Source: a virus. Taken from it: 48,957 nt of DNA. Below the pieces are notes generated by a model. That model made no database searches. It saw nothing but the letters and a program-made list of their open reading frames with translations, and was not told the origin of the DNA. This document shows, piece after piece, positions 1-5,977 of this stretch (its first letter is position 1; every line of letters starts with the position of its first letter). The position numbers and the translations under genes were made by a program. The DNA lies in the IMG/VR virus record IMGVR_UViG_3300032242_002508, positions 1 through 48,957 of that record; one strand, given 5' to 3'.

Positions 1-97
1 TAGCGTTGACTGCGCTACGCATACTTGCATCCCTCGAAGCACACCATGCATAGTAACCCGCGCTTTTGAACTGGGTTTCTTTTTCTAGCATATTCAT
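1..97 (-). CDS. Hypothetical protein, partial (C-terminus beyond window)
   Basis: An open frame runs off the left edge from an ATG at 97. It encodes 32 visible residues beginning MNMLEKETQFKSAGYYAWCA. A Shine-Dalgarno GGAG lies five bases upstream of the ATG (103..106 on the complement), and a strong sigma70 promoter sits just upstream at 128..156, so this is very probably a real early gene. The visible part has no recognisable domain. An alternative start at 91 (MLEKE) is less well placed relative to the ribosome site. Confidence 0.7.
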   Translation of the reverse strand, partial: MNMLEKETQFKSAGYYAWCASRDASMRSAVNA

Positions 98-127
98 GAC
101 AACTCCGTTTTCTCAGTGTATGAATCT

Positions 128-156
128 ATTATACGCCCAAACCGAATTATTGTCAA
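128..156 (-). promoter_or_regulatory. Sigma70-type promoter for the gene at 1..97
   Basis: On the minus strand a perfect -35 TTGACA (151..156) and a perfect -10 TATAAT (128..133) are separated by 17 nt. The predicted start is near 121, giving a leader of about 24 nt with a GGAG ribosome site. The spacer shares TTTGGGC immediately before the -10 with the promoter at 491..519, so the two look like copies of one early-promoter family. Confidence 0.85.
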
Positions 157-190
157 ATTTTGGCGTTCAGTAGGGGAATAAGTGCCATGA

Positions 191-457
191 TTAGTTACTC
201 CAATACGCTTCGCTAGCAGGGTTACAACACCAAGGAGTATCCTCGGCAATCTCAACATCCTTACCAGTCATCAGGTTCTTGACGACCTTAGTACCAACCG
301 GGCCATATTTGAGTTCGAACCAAGATTCTTCCACAAAGTTGTAGACAAACTTACCTGCGTTCCGATTAGAACAGGTAGCACTACGCTTGGCACCTGCCTT
401 GGTCTTGAAATAACGCTTGTCTTGATTAGGAAATTCAGTGTGAAAAACAACGAACAT
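191..457 (-). CDS. Conserved phage-type hypothetical protein, 88 aa
   Basis: An 88-residue soluble protein starting MFVVFHTEFPNQDKRYFKTK, with a basic, aromatic N-terminal half and a Trp-Cys-Cys pair near the C-terminus. GGAGC lies about six bases upstream of the ATG at 457. The gene has its own consensus sigma70 promoter (491..519), which suggests early expression and a host-takeover or accessory role. No known domain was recognised. Confidence 0.8.
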   Translation of the reverse strand: MFVVFHTEFPNQDKRYFKTKAGAKRSATCSNRNAGKFVYNFVEESWFELKYGPVGTKVVKNLMTGKDVEIAEDTPWCCNPASEAYWSN

Positions 458-490
458 TTTCTGCTCCGTTAGTTAACTGTCTATGTATAG

Positions 491-519
491 ATTATATGCC
501 CAAAATCATTTATTGTCAA
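491..519 (-). promoter_or_regulatory. Sigma70-type promoter for the gene at 191..457
   Basis: TTGACA (514..519) and TATAAT (491..496) on the minus strand with a 17-nt spacer. The expected start is near 484, giving a leader of about 27 nt that includes the GGAG ribosome site. It is closely similar to the promoter at 128..156, including ATAA after the -35 and TTTGGGC before the -10. Confidence 0.85.
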
Positions 520-522
520 GCC

Positions 523-545
523 AAAAAAATACCCCCTTTCGGGGG
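523..545 (-). terminator. Rho-independent terminator
   Basis: On the minus strand a five G:C-pair stem (CCCCC, GAAA loop, GGGGG; 532..545) is followed by TA and a run of seven T (523..529). It lies directly downstream of the gene ending at 564 and just upstream of the promoter at 491..519. It therefore isolates the two transcription units. Confidence 0.85.
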
Positions 546-563
546 CTTTGTGGTAATGAAACC

Positions 564-830
564 TTACTTCTTAGCGCCTGCGTTGACGAAGGCATACATC
601 TTTTCTGCTGTGGCCAGTACTTGTTCAAGTCCAGGGAACTTAGGCATTTCTACTGTGGTAACAACTGTCCCGGTCTTTTCATCACGCTGTGCCGAGATTT
701 CCCAACCATGGAATTTAGCGTGGTATTCTTCCATCATAAGGCTTTTGGCCATATCGAGGATTTCTGTGCGGATTTCATAACCATTGCGGTTAAATTTAAC
801 TTCGGGAAGTTTTGGTGTGTAGTCTGACAT
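564..830 (-). CDS. Conserved T4-like phage hypothetical protein, 88 aa
   Basis: The start is placed at the ATG at 830 (MSDYTPKLPEVKFNRNGYEI) because GGAGAAATAAA precedes it. Longer readings upstream have no ribosome site. The protein is acidic/basic mixed and probably helical, with the segment FHGWEISAQRDEKTG and a C-terminal helix ending near KMYAFVN. The style is familiar from small conserved proteins of aquatic T4-like phages, but I cannot assign a function. A terminator follows at 523..545. Confidence 0.82.
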   Translation of the reverse strand: MSDYTPKLPEVKFNRNGYEIRTEILDMAKSLMMEEYHAKFHGWEISAQRDEKTGTVVTTVEMPKFPGLEQVLATAEKMYAFVNAGAKK

Positions 831-873
831 TTTATTTCTCCTATGTGTGTGTAATGTCAATCCGTAAAGTGGA

Positions 874-1119
874 TTAGTCTTTCTTTGGAAAGTATCTCTC
901 TGTGATACAATCCATAGAATAGTGGGCAAGATCAACTGCATTATCGGTCAGCATCTTGGCAAATTCTGTTTGACTATTGATATAATTATGAGCGGCCCTA
1001 TTTAGTGTAGGATCTGTAATGATCTTATCAGTTAAATCACGCTTGACACCTTGAAATGCATCAATAAAAAATGCTGCATTCATTGTGGGCTTGAACCATG
1101 GTAGTAAGGGATTAATCAT
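874..1119 (-). CDS. Hypothetical protein, 81 aa
   Basis: Begins MINPLLPWFKPTMNAAFFID and ends CITERYFPKKD. No Shine-Dalgarno is evident before the ATG at 1119. Instead a GATAAATA late-promoter-like box (1127..1134) lies seven bases upstream, so transcription could begin almost at the start codon. It is the last gene of a run of very small genes (1522 to 874). No domain was recognised. An internal ATG (MNAAFF) is a weaker alternative start. Confidence 0.7.
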   Translation of the reverse strand: MINPLLPWFKPTMNAAFFIDAFQGVKRDLTDKIITDPTLNRAAHNYINSQTEFAKMLTDNAVDLAHYSMDCITERYFPKKD

Positions 1120-1126
1120 GATGTAA

Positions 1127-1134
1127 TATTTATC
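1127..1134 (-). promoter_or_regulatory. Late-promoter-like box GATAAATA
   Basis: GATAAATA on the minus strand, one base from the T4 late consensus TATAAATA and seven bases from the ATG of the gene at 874..1119. It abuts the stop codon of the tiny ORF at 1135..1194. Such 8-mers also arise by chance in AT-rich DNA; its position is the main support. Confidence 0.45.
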
Positions 1135-1194
1135 TTATTTAAATTTCTCAGGGAAATTTAAAATTTCCCATTCTTCATCTGTAACGGGCCACAT
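1135..1194 (-). CDS. Putative 19-aa micro-ORF
   Basis: Encodes MWPVTDEEWEILNFPEKFK. Its ATG overlaps the stop of the preceding micro-ORF (TAATG at 1192..1196), the same coupling used by larger genes in this genome. It has an acidic, Trp-rich composition. Length alone gives little statistical support. The case rests on the unbroken chain of start/stop overlaps from 1522 to 1135 in a region without other genes. Confidence 0.35.
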   Translation of the reverse strand: MWPVTDEEWEILNFPEKFK

Positions 1195-1271
1195 TATGGA
1201 TGAACCTCAAAGTTTTTAGGGTCAAACTTTAAAAAATAGCGTAATACTATAATGAAGTTTAACAAATTCAT
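1194..1271 (-). CDS. Putative 25-aa micro-ORF
   Basis: Encodes a hydrophobic N-terminal helix (MNLLNFIIVLRYFLKF) followed by a short polar tail. It starts four bases after the stop of the 31-aa ORF and is coupled by TAATG to the next micro-ORF. No good ribosome site of its own is visible, so expression would depend on reinitiation. Possibly a membrane-interacting peptide. Confidence 0.35.
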   Translation of the reverse strand: MNLLNFIIVLRYFLKFDPKNFEVHP

Positions 1272-1274
1272 AGT

Positions 1275-1370
1275 TCAATAATAATGATGTTGTTTATTAT
1301 GTTTACGATAAGCGTAAACAGCTTCAGTCCAAGTTATCAAAAACTCGTAAAATTTACGAATACCAATCAT
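1275..1370 (-). CDS. Small hypothetical protein, 31 aa
   Basis: Encodes MIGIRKFYEFLITWTEAVYA followed by a His/Tyr-rich basic tail ending HHYY. The ATG overlaps the stop of the 51-aa gene as ATGA, and GGAAGGAGAG lies about four to eight bases upstream, a strong ribosome site. The amphipathic helix plus basic tail resembles short membrane-associated peptides found in many phages; function unknown. Confidence 0.6.
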   Translation of the reverse strand: MIGIRKFYEFLITWTEAVYAYRKHNKQHHYY

Positions 1371-1522
1371 GATGCTCTCCTTCCATATGTGAACTGTTTG
1401 ATAAGATTATCTACATCTCCACCGTGAGCAGGGTTGTGTGCAATAATGAATCTTTCCAAATCAGTTTGGTGATTACTAAAACGATCTAATAAATTAATAA
1501 ACTTCTCAAATAATGTAAACAT
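1367..1522 (-). CDS. Small hypothetical protein, 51 aa
   Basis: Begins MFTLFEKFINLLDRFSNHQT and contains the pattern LERFI-(x)n-NPAH-GGDVDNL-(x)n-YGRR. This resembles a common family of short phage proteins with an N/D-rich turn, a helix and a terminal Tyr-Arg motif. AAGGAGAA stands upstream of the ATG at 1522. It is the first gene of the micro-gene chain and overlaps the next gene by ATGA. Function unknown. Confidence 0.72.
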   Translation of the reverse strand: MFTLFEKFINLLDRFSNHQTDLERFIIAHNPAHGGDVDNLIKQFTYGRRAS

Positions 1523-1569
1523 TGTATGTTCTCCTTTTTAATTGGTAGTTACTTTTGGTTCCTACTTAG

Positions 1570-1577
1570 TATTTAGT
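1570..1577 (-). promoter_or_regulatory. Late-promoter-like box ACTAAATA
   Basis: ACTAAATA on the minus strand, about 48 nt upstream of the 51-aa gene, leaving a leader that contains its AAGGAGAA ribosome site. It differs from the T4 late consensus at two positions, so it is weaker than the GATAAATA/CATAAATA boxes elsewhere in the window. Confidence 0.3.
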
Positions 1578-1610
1578 CCATTTTTTGTGCGTTGCATCAT
1601 TTTATATTCT

Positions 1611-1636
1611 AAAAAATGGGGATTTTATCCCCATTT
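1611..1636 (-). terminator. Rho-independent terminator
   Basis: A perfect 10-bp stem (1614..1623 with 1627..1636) and a three-base loop, followed on the minus strand by a T run (1611..1616). It begins at the stop codon of the ORF at 1625..1807 and ends the transcription unit that starts with the secreted protein at 2054. On the plus strand no T run follows, so it works in one direction. Confidence 0.85.
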
Positions 1637-1807
1637 CGTGTCGTACTTTCTAAGTGCTAAGTACCTAGATAATAATAACCTAAATTTAATATAATTATTT
1701 AATTCAGGTTCTATTACCTTTTTTGGTATAATGATATCACGACGGTATCCTGCATGAAAATCTAAATCCTCAGCAGTAGTACCATCGTCATCATCATCTA
1801 AACAAAA
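1625..1807 (-). other. ORF without a start codon, possibly frameshift-expressed (60 codons)
   Basis: The frame encodes FCLDDDDDGTTAEDLDFHAG, then a basic helical segment ending LRKYDTKWG just before a terminator. The composition and clear C-terminal helix look like a real protein, yet no ATG, GTG or TTG lies in frame before the Asp run. The frame only continues upstream inside the low-complexity gene at 1809..2054. A +1 shift at the end of that gene (AAG TAA region, 1809..1814) would fuse the two. Alternatives are a non-standard start, a sequencing error in the Asp-codon run, or decay. Confidence 0.4.
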
Positions 1808-1808
1808 A

Positions 1809-2054
1809 TTACTTAGCTGCCGGTGCGACGGTGGTAGCTGGCGCAGCAGCCTTTGTGTCGGCCTTGGCAGGAGCCTTGTCTTCACTTTTGGCAGGCTTTG
1901 CAACATCATGCTTGTCCTGTTTGGTAACTGCATCCATTTTGACTGGAGCAGCAGGTGCCTTAGCAGGAAGCTTAAGCTCAGCAGGAGCAGCTGGCTCAGC
2001 AGCAAAAGCGGTAACAGCAAAAAGACCAGCGATTAAAGTTGCGATTGTTTTCAT
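1809..2054 (-). CDS. Secreted Ala/Lys/Pro-rich small protein, 81 aa
   Basis: Start chosen at 2054 (MKTIATLIAGLFAVTAFAAE) because AAAGGAAAAAC precedes it. The N-terminus is a textbook Sec signal peptide, with cleavage likely after AFA. The mature part is low-complexity, built of Ala, Lys, Pro, Asp and Thr, and ends TTVAPAAK, so it is probably disordered and periplasmic. Small secreted proteins of this style are common in Betaproteobacteria, so a host origin is plausible (inference). Followed by a start-less ORF and a terminator. Confidence 0.75.
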   Translation of the reverse strand: MKTIATLIAGLFAVTAFAAEPAAPAELKLPAKAPAAPVKMDAVTKQDKHDVAKPAKSEDKAPAKADTKAAAPATTVAPAAK

Positions 2055-2165
2055 TTGTTTTTCCTTTATAAAAAATGAAATGTAGAATTTTGCATCTACA
2101 TATATATTAACGTGCGAACTACAGATTCCGTTGACAGATTCTAAAAATTTTTTACCCAATTTAAA

Positions 2166-2173
2166 CATAAATA
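2166..2173 (+). promoter_or_regulatory. Late-promoter-like box CATAAATA
   Basis: CATAAATA on the plus strand, four bases before the ATG at 2178. With T4 late-promoter geometry the start would fall on the start codon, and no Shine-Dalgarno is present between box and ATG. Confidence 0.4.
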
Positions 2174-2177
2174 CTAG

Positions 2178-2666
2178 ATGTTATACATAGCTTACAAAGG
2201 CATTTTTGATGGTCAAAATTTTGACAATGCCAACACCCCTAAACAAATTACAAATGCATTTAATGCAGGTTTTTCCTGCATGGTTGATGTGTGGAGAATA
2301 GATGGTATATTGTATCTTGGTACTACTGAACCAAATATTGAAGTAACTCCGAAATATCTGCAAGGTAAAAGATTTTGGATTAATGCGATCAATACTGAAA
2401 TGCAAGAATGGATTGTTACTCAACCGGCTAAATTATATCCAAATTATTTTTGGTTTAACAATGTTAATGAAAACAATCCAACTACTACTAGCGGTGGTCA
2501 AATCATTACTCCAGGCACCATTGCCATAAATAATTATAGTATTGTTTTCCTTCCTGAAATTAATGATCGAGGGCTATTCAGTACCGTACATTTGCATTGT
2601 TATGGAGTATGTAGCTCATACCTATCGTTTATTAAACGAATGCGTAATGAAGGTGAGTGGTATTAA
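2178..2666 (+). CDS. GDPD/phosphodiesterase-like hypothetical protein, 162 aa
   Basis: Starts MLYIAYKGIFDGQNFDNANT; the stretch that follows (NTPKQITNAFNAGFSCMVDVW, then DGILYLGT) matches the beginning of phage proteins related to glycerophosphodiester phosphodiesterases: a pattern of N-x-P, helix, acidic-D-V-W and G-x-x-Y-L-G. The canonical His-Arg-Gly of active GDPDs is not obvious (YKG here), so activity is doubtful. It is one of few plus-strand genes here, has no ribosome site, and overlaps the convergent gene at 2663..2809 by four bases. Confidence 0.6.
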   Translation: MLYIAYKGIFDGQNFDNANTPKQITNAFNAGFSCMVDVWRIDGILYLGTTEPNIEVTPKYLQGKRFWINAINTEMQEWIVTQPAKLYPNYFWFNNVNENNPTTTSGGQIITPGTIAINNYSIVFLPEINDRGLFSTVHLHCYGVCSSYLSFIKRMRNEGEWY

Positions 2667-2809
2667 CGACCTCTACCAGTTCTACGCACTACACTAGATC
2701 CACTAAAACCTTTTGTATTTGGCTTAGGAATTTTAGGTTGATTATATGTCTGATTTTTTTTCGTAGGCAGTGTAATTTTTGGTTTCTTAGTTTTATCTTC
2801 TTCTGTCAT
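2663..2809 (-). CDS. Small basic protein, 48 aa
   Basis: Encodes MTEEDKTKKPKITLPTKKNQ and a tail rich in Lys, Pro, Ser and Arg ending VVRRTGRGR. AGGTG precedes the ATG at 2809 by six bases, and the gene directly follows the 250-aa gene in the same operon. The disordered, strongly basic composition suggests nucleic-acid binding or a structural tail. Its stop overlaps that of the convergent GDPD-like gene. Confidence 0.65.
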   Translation of the reverse strand: MTEEDKTKKPKITLPTKKNQTYNQPKIPKPNTKGFSGSSVVRRTGRGR

Positions 2810-2823
2810 TTTGGCACCTCTAG

Positions 2824-3576
2824 TTATTTGAAAAGTTTACTAAACCAACTTTTATCTTTTTTAAAGACTTTGGCTTTTACTAATTCAATGTATTCATAAG
2901 ACATACTATACAATTTTTGTAAATTTTGATTTGGTAATAGATTTTTTACAGATACACATTGTGCTGAAGCCGCAATTATTTCACTAGATAATAATTCTTT
3001 TTCTAAAACTATAGTGCTACCATCAGCCGCTTCAAATTTTACCATAAATAATGGATCACCTCGTTTTATAACTAAAGGCCCCGAGCTATCATATACTTCT
3101 ACTGCATATTCTACAGGTCTAATCCATCTAGTAATATCAAAACTACCCGGTATTAGGCCATATTTGTTTGGCTGTAGTATCATGGGAACCGATGAAACTG
3201 TAACCGGGACTTTGCTGTCCGTAATAAAAATATATCTGGGAGGCAAAGCTACCACTAAAGGATCATTGGGACTCGTAGCATCGTGCAAAAATACAGCGTC
3301 ATAATCTGCAAAATACAACTCATCATATTCCTTAACTTTAACATTATTATTTCTAGATACTTCAAAATTAAAATTACCCGAACTTTTGATTACAAAAGTG
3401 TTTTTTAAGTGGTTAATAAAAGCTGGGCATTGTAAGTACTTGCTACCATCTCTATTTGACAGTAAATATTTAAATGCAGGCTCCGGAGGAAAATGTGTAA
3501 TTTCTTCTCCGTATACCGTCTTATCAGGAGAATACGCAGGCATCCATTTAACCGTTATGGTTTTTTTATTGATCAT
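2824..3576 (-). CDS. Hypothetical protein, 250 aa
   Basis: Begins MINKKTITVKWMPAYSPDKT; mixed beta-rich sequence with PPEPAFKYL, a QCPAF motif and a central stretch of hydrophobic strands (IFITDSKVPVTVSSVPMILQ), ending in a basic WFSKLFK tail. It resembles uncharacterised proteins of aquatic phages that begin with a short beta-strand and a Pro-rich turn. The ATG overlaps the previous stop as ATGA. Function unknown. Confidence 0.8.
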   Translation of the reverse strand: MINKKTITVKWMPAYSPDKTVYGEEITHFPPEPAFKYLLSNRDGSKYLQCPAFINHLKNTFVIKSSGNFNFEVSRNNNVKVKEYDELYFADYDAVFLHDATSPNDPLVVALPPRYIFITDSKVPVTVSSVPMILQPNKYGLIPGSFDITRWIRPVEYAVEVYDSSGPLVIKRGDPLFMVKFEAADGSTIVLEKELLSSEIIAASAQCVSVKNLLPNQNLQKLYSMSYEYIELVKAKVFKKDKSWFSKLFK

Positions 3577-3989
3577 CTTTTTACCTTTATAGATTCTAAA
3601 TAATTTGGCACAGTGCCATATAAACTTATCATCATTGCAATTTTACTGTCAAACAACTTAATACGTGGTTTGTCGTTAAGCTCACTTGTTGGATGTTTTC
3701 TATTTGCATCAATATAGTAAGGACATTTAATTTTTTTATTTAATTCTAATAAGTATTCGTGCCATCTACCTGCAGGTGCTAACAAGTCATATTCGTAATA
3801 TTCAATTTCCGCTAATAAAAATGCGGATAAACCTTCTTCTTTTAATCTAAGTCCTTCTTGTCTACCTGTTAACCACCATTTAAACATAAGCTGTTCAATG
3901 GATAATGCACTATCAACAAACAAATGTTTAGGTATTTCTGCTAGTACAGCTTCGGTAATATATTGCTTTACAGATTTACGCGGAGTCAT
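3573..3989 (-). CDS. Hypothetical protein, 138 aa
   Basis: Start set at the ATG at 3989 (MTPRKSVKQYITEAVLAEIP), inside the end of the previous gene; the GTG at 4001 is a possible longer start. Mainly helical, with Trp/Tyr-rich segments (FKWWLTGRQEGLRL, LLAEIEYYEYDLLAPAGRW). No domain recognised. Overlaps both neighbours, as in a tightly coupled operon from 4930 to 2663. Confidence 0.75.
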   Translation of the reverse strand: MTPRKSVKQYITEAVLAEIPKHLFVDSALSIEQLMFKWWLTGRQEGLRLKEEGLSAFLLAEIEYYEYDLLAPAGRWHEYLLELNKKIKCPYYIDANRKHPTSELNDKPRIKLFDSKIAMMISLYGTVPNYLESIKVKR

Positions 3990-4275
3990 CTGGGTAAACA
4001 CATGTCCCTGAATTCATGAACACTACAGTAAACTTGTCTGTTTTAAACTGTGAATTCAATCTACGACATAAATTTCTAGCGTGACCTGGATTAGAGAAAC
4101 TTGTTTTTTTGTATTTAGGTGTGGCTTCGTTATCTAAGTAATGTTGAGATTTAAAATTTATAGGTTGGTTATCATAAAACACAGCCCAAATACCAAATGC
4201 TTCTACAATTTGATCACACTTGTATGTATTTTTATCTACTATCTCCATTAATACTTTGGGTTTAGTTCTACTCAT
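3976..4275 (-). CDS. Hypothetical protein, 99 aa
   Basis: Begins MSRTKPKVLMEIVDKNTYKC and predicts an alpha/beta fold with a motif HARNLCRRLNSQFKTDKFTV. The start overlaps the previous stop as ATGA. The short strand-helix-strand layout resembles small conserved proteins of T4-like phages, but I cannot name a family. Confidence 0.75.
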   Translation of the reverse strand: MSRTKPKVLMEIVDKNTYKCDQIVEAFGIWAVFYDNQPINFKSQHYLDNEATPKYKKTSFSNPGHARNLCRRLNSQFKTDKFTVVFMNSGTCVYPDDSA

Positions 4276-4475
4276 TTAAACTTGCCGCCCCTAATCTCTA
4301 TTTTAATTTCTTCCGTAGATTCTTTTTTCTCATTATTTTTGTTGTAAAAATCAACAAGGATACTTGCTAGTTCATCACGCAATATTCTAGCCTCATTAAT
4401 TGGAATTACAACATCTTTACTATGTTTACTTTCCGTCAATGATACTTTTTCAATAAATCTTTTAATTTGAATCAT
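4272..4475 (-). CDS. Small conserved hypothetical protein, 67 aa
   Basis: MIQIKRFIEKVSLTESKHSK followed by a helix (INEARILRDELASILVDFYN) and a charged tail. Similar short proteins with a strand and a two-helix body occur beside replication genes in T4-like cyanophages and relatives (from memory of family style). ATGA overlaps on both sides. A GATAAATA box lies four bases before the ATG. Confidence 0.75.
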   Translation of the reverse strand: MIQIKRFIEKVSLTESKHSKDVVIPINEARILRDELASILVDFYNKNNEKKESTEEIKIEIRGGKFK

Positions 4476-4930
4476 AAGGTATTTATCAACCCTTCTGCCT
4501 CAGTCTTTGTGAGGAAGGGCCCAAGATATTTATATCGTTGAACGAAAATATACTTTGGACAAAACACAACTTCATTTTCCTGAGACTGATTAATAACAAA
4601 CCAACCAGCCGCATAATAGCATTTGCTTTTTTTAGTTTTAGTAAACAAATGTAGTTTACGTTTAATATCTAGTATAGAATTATAAAATTTATTTGAAGTA
4701 GGAAAGTTATAAAAAGGTAAGTCAGATTTGACATTAGATTTTAGTGATTCAAATTCAATTAGTGTATACTTCTTAATATCATTGGTAGTTTTAAAAAAAT
4801 GACTGTTACCATTTAATTTTAAATTATACCCTGAATCTTCAGCCGTTACATTACCTACTTTCTTCTCACCATCAGTAACTACCCAATATTGATTTTTAAT
4901 TACTGTTTTAGCAATCAATGACTTATTCAT
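4472..4930 (-). CDS. Hypothetical protein, 152 aa
   Basis: Begins MNKSLIAKTVIKNQYWVVTD; beta-rich N-terminal half, then FYNSILDIKRKLHLF and a C-terminal GPFLTKTEAEGLINTL motif. Its ATG lies inside the end of the RNase H/FEN gene (eight-base overlap), so it is co-translated with that gene. Function unknown. Confidence 0.75.
   Translation of the reverse strand: MNKSLIAKTVIKNQYWVVTDGEKKVGNVTAEDSGYNLKLNGNSHFFKTTNDIKKYTLIEFESLKSNVKSDLPFYNFPTSNKFYNSILDIKRKLHLFTKTKKSKCYYAAGWFVINQSQENEVVFCPKYIFVQRYKYLGPFLTKTEAEGLINTL
4480..4487 (-). promoter_or_regulatory. Late-promoter-like box GATAAATA
   Basis: GATAAATA on the minus strand, four bases before the ATG at 4475 and inside the 3' end of the upstream gene. 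Spacing is identical to the box before the gene at 2178. Chance occurrence within coding DNA cannot be excluded. Confidence 0.3.
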
Positions 4931-5942
4931 TTACACTCCGTTGTTCACAAATATTTCCTTTATAAGGATTGTTGAGCCATTTGGCATATGTTTCAGCCTG
5001 CTCACTGATTTTAGTTAATTCGTACTTACCACAAAACCGCATGAAATGCACACCAACTTGTGGAGTAGTATTTATACGAACTTCGGACCTGATACGCTGA
5101 TCTACTTCAACTTTAATATCTTCAGGTTGTGCAGTCAAATCAATTAATGTACGATTACGTTCGTAACAATCTCTAACACGATGTTCAACACCTTCATGGT
5201 CTACCCAACGTTGAAGCATCATGTTATTCCAACTAAAGCCTTGCTTAGTACGATCCGCATAAGCTTCAATCAATCCAATTTTATTCTTACTACCTTTAGT
5301 GCGTACACCTGGATAAGCACTGAATACATTATCAGTAGAATCACCACGCATACATTTTTCAAATAGATGAAATTGTGGATCACCTAACAATTTAGGTTCT
5401 TTGGTTTTCTTATCTAGAACCAACCTTCCTTTTTCATCATGGTATCCTTCGGTAGTGATAAGTTGGTTAGTGATACCGTTGTATTGATTGACGTTTTCAT
5501 TAATAAGTTGGATATAATCAGTGTCAGAAGAAATAATATAATGCGTATCATCAGGATGTAAATGAATAAAACGGGCAATAATATCATCGGCCTCAGCCCG
5601 TTCATGTCTGAGTACGCTGACATTGGTTTTTTCACGCAAGAATGTGGTAAACATATCGTATGTTTCCCAAAACATTTTATTTTCTTCGATATCCGCATCA
5701 GTCATAACGGATTCATCAAGTTTACGATTTGCCTTATATGGCTTATAGTAATCTTTTCTCCATGATTTTCCCTCCAAGCAAAATACAATATGATCAATTT
5801 TAAATTTTTTAACTACCTGATTTACACTTGCTAATGTAAGATGAAGGGCCATTCCCACTTTCTCCTCAACTGTACTATTGCGGCTAGCAATATGCCGAGC
5901 ACGAAAGAAGGTATTTGCGGTATCGATTAGTGCGTATTTCAT
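4923..5942 (-). CDS. rnh: 5'-3' exonuclease, T4 RNase H / FEN family, 339 aa
   Basis: Metal-dependent flap/5' exonuclease that would remove RNA primers from Okazaki fragments. Seen: N-terminal D7 in YALIDTANTFFRAR; the acidic cluster RAEADDIIARF; SSDTDYIQL; and CMRGDSTDNV before a helix-hairpin-helix-like region, the order of acidic motifs typical of FEN/T4 RNase H. The length of 339 aa fits T4 RNase H (305) with a small extension. No Shine-Dalgarno precedes the ATG. A sigma70 promoter (5949..5977) ends six bases upstream, so the mRNA may be leaderless. Confidence 0.9.
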   Translation of the reverse strand: MKYALIDTANTFFRARHIASRNSTVEEKVGMALHLTLASVNQVVKKFKIDHIVFCLEGKSWRKDYYKPYKANRKLDESVMTDADIEENKMFWETYDMFTTFLREKTNVSVLRHERAEADDIIARFIHLHPDDTHYIISSDTDYIQLINENVNQYNGITNQLITTEGYHDEKGRLVLDKKTKEPKLLGDPQFHLFEKCMRGDSTDNVFSAYPGVRTKGSKNKIGLIEAYADRTKQGFSWNNMMLQRWVDHEGVEHRVRDCYERNRTLIDLTAQPEDIKVEVDQRIRSEVRINTTPQVGVHFMRFCGKYELTKISEQAETYAKWLNNPYKGNICEQRSVNE

Positions 5943-5948
5943 GTGTGT

Positions 5949-5977
5949 ATTATATACTGATATTTAGAAAAAGTCAA
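5949..5977 (-). promoter_or_regulatory. Sigma70-type promoter, leaderless geometry
   Basis: TTGACT (5972..5977), a 17-nt spacer, and TATAAT (5949..5954) on the minus strand. Only six bases (ACACAC) separate the -10 from the ATG at 5942, so the expected transcription start coincides with the start codon. The -35 overlaps the stop codon of the upstream helicase gene. Confidence 0.85.

Noticed and set aside
854-860. TTGACA on the minus strand as promoter for the 88-aa gene at 564..830
   Set aside because: At 17 nt spacing the -10 would be AAATAA within the leader, and the start would fall inside the coding region; the -10 match is poor.
1831-2085. Open plus-strand frame opposite the secreted protein
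   Set aside because: It is the antisense shadow of the Ala/Lys-rich gene; its Ala/Gly composition follows from the low-complexity codons, and it has no ribosome site.
2131-2160. Plus-strand TTGACA as promoter of the GDPD-like gene
   Set aside because: No -10 resembling TATAAT at 16 to 19 nt spacing; only CCCAAT-like sequence is present.
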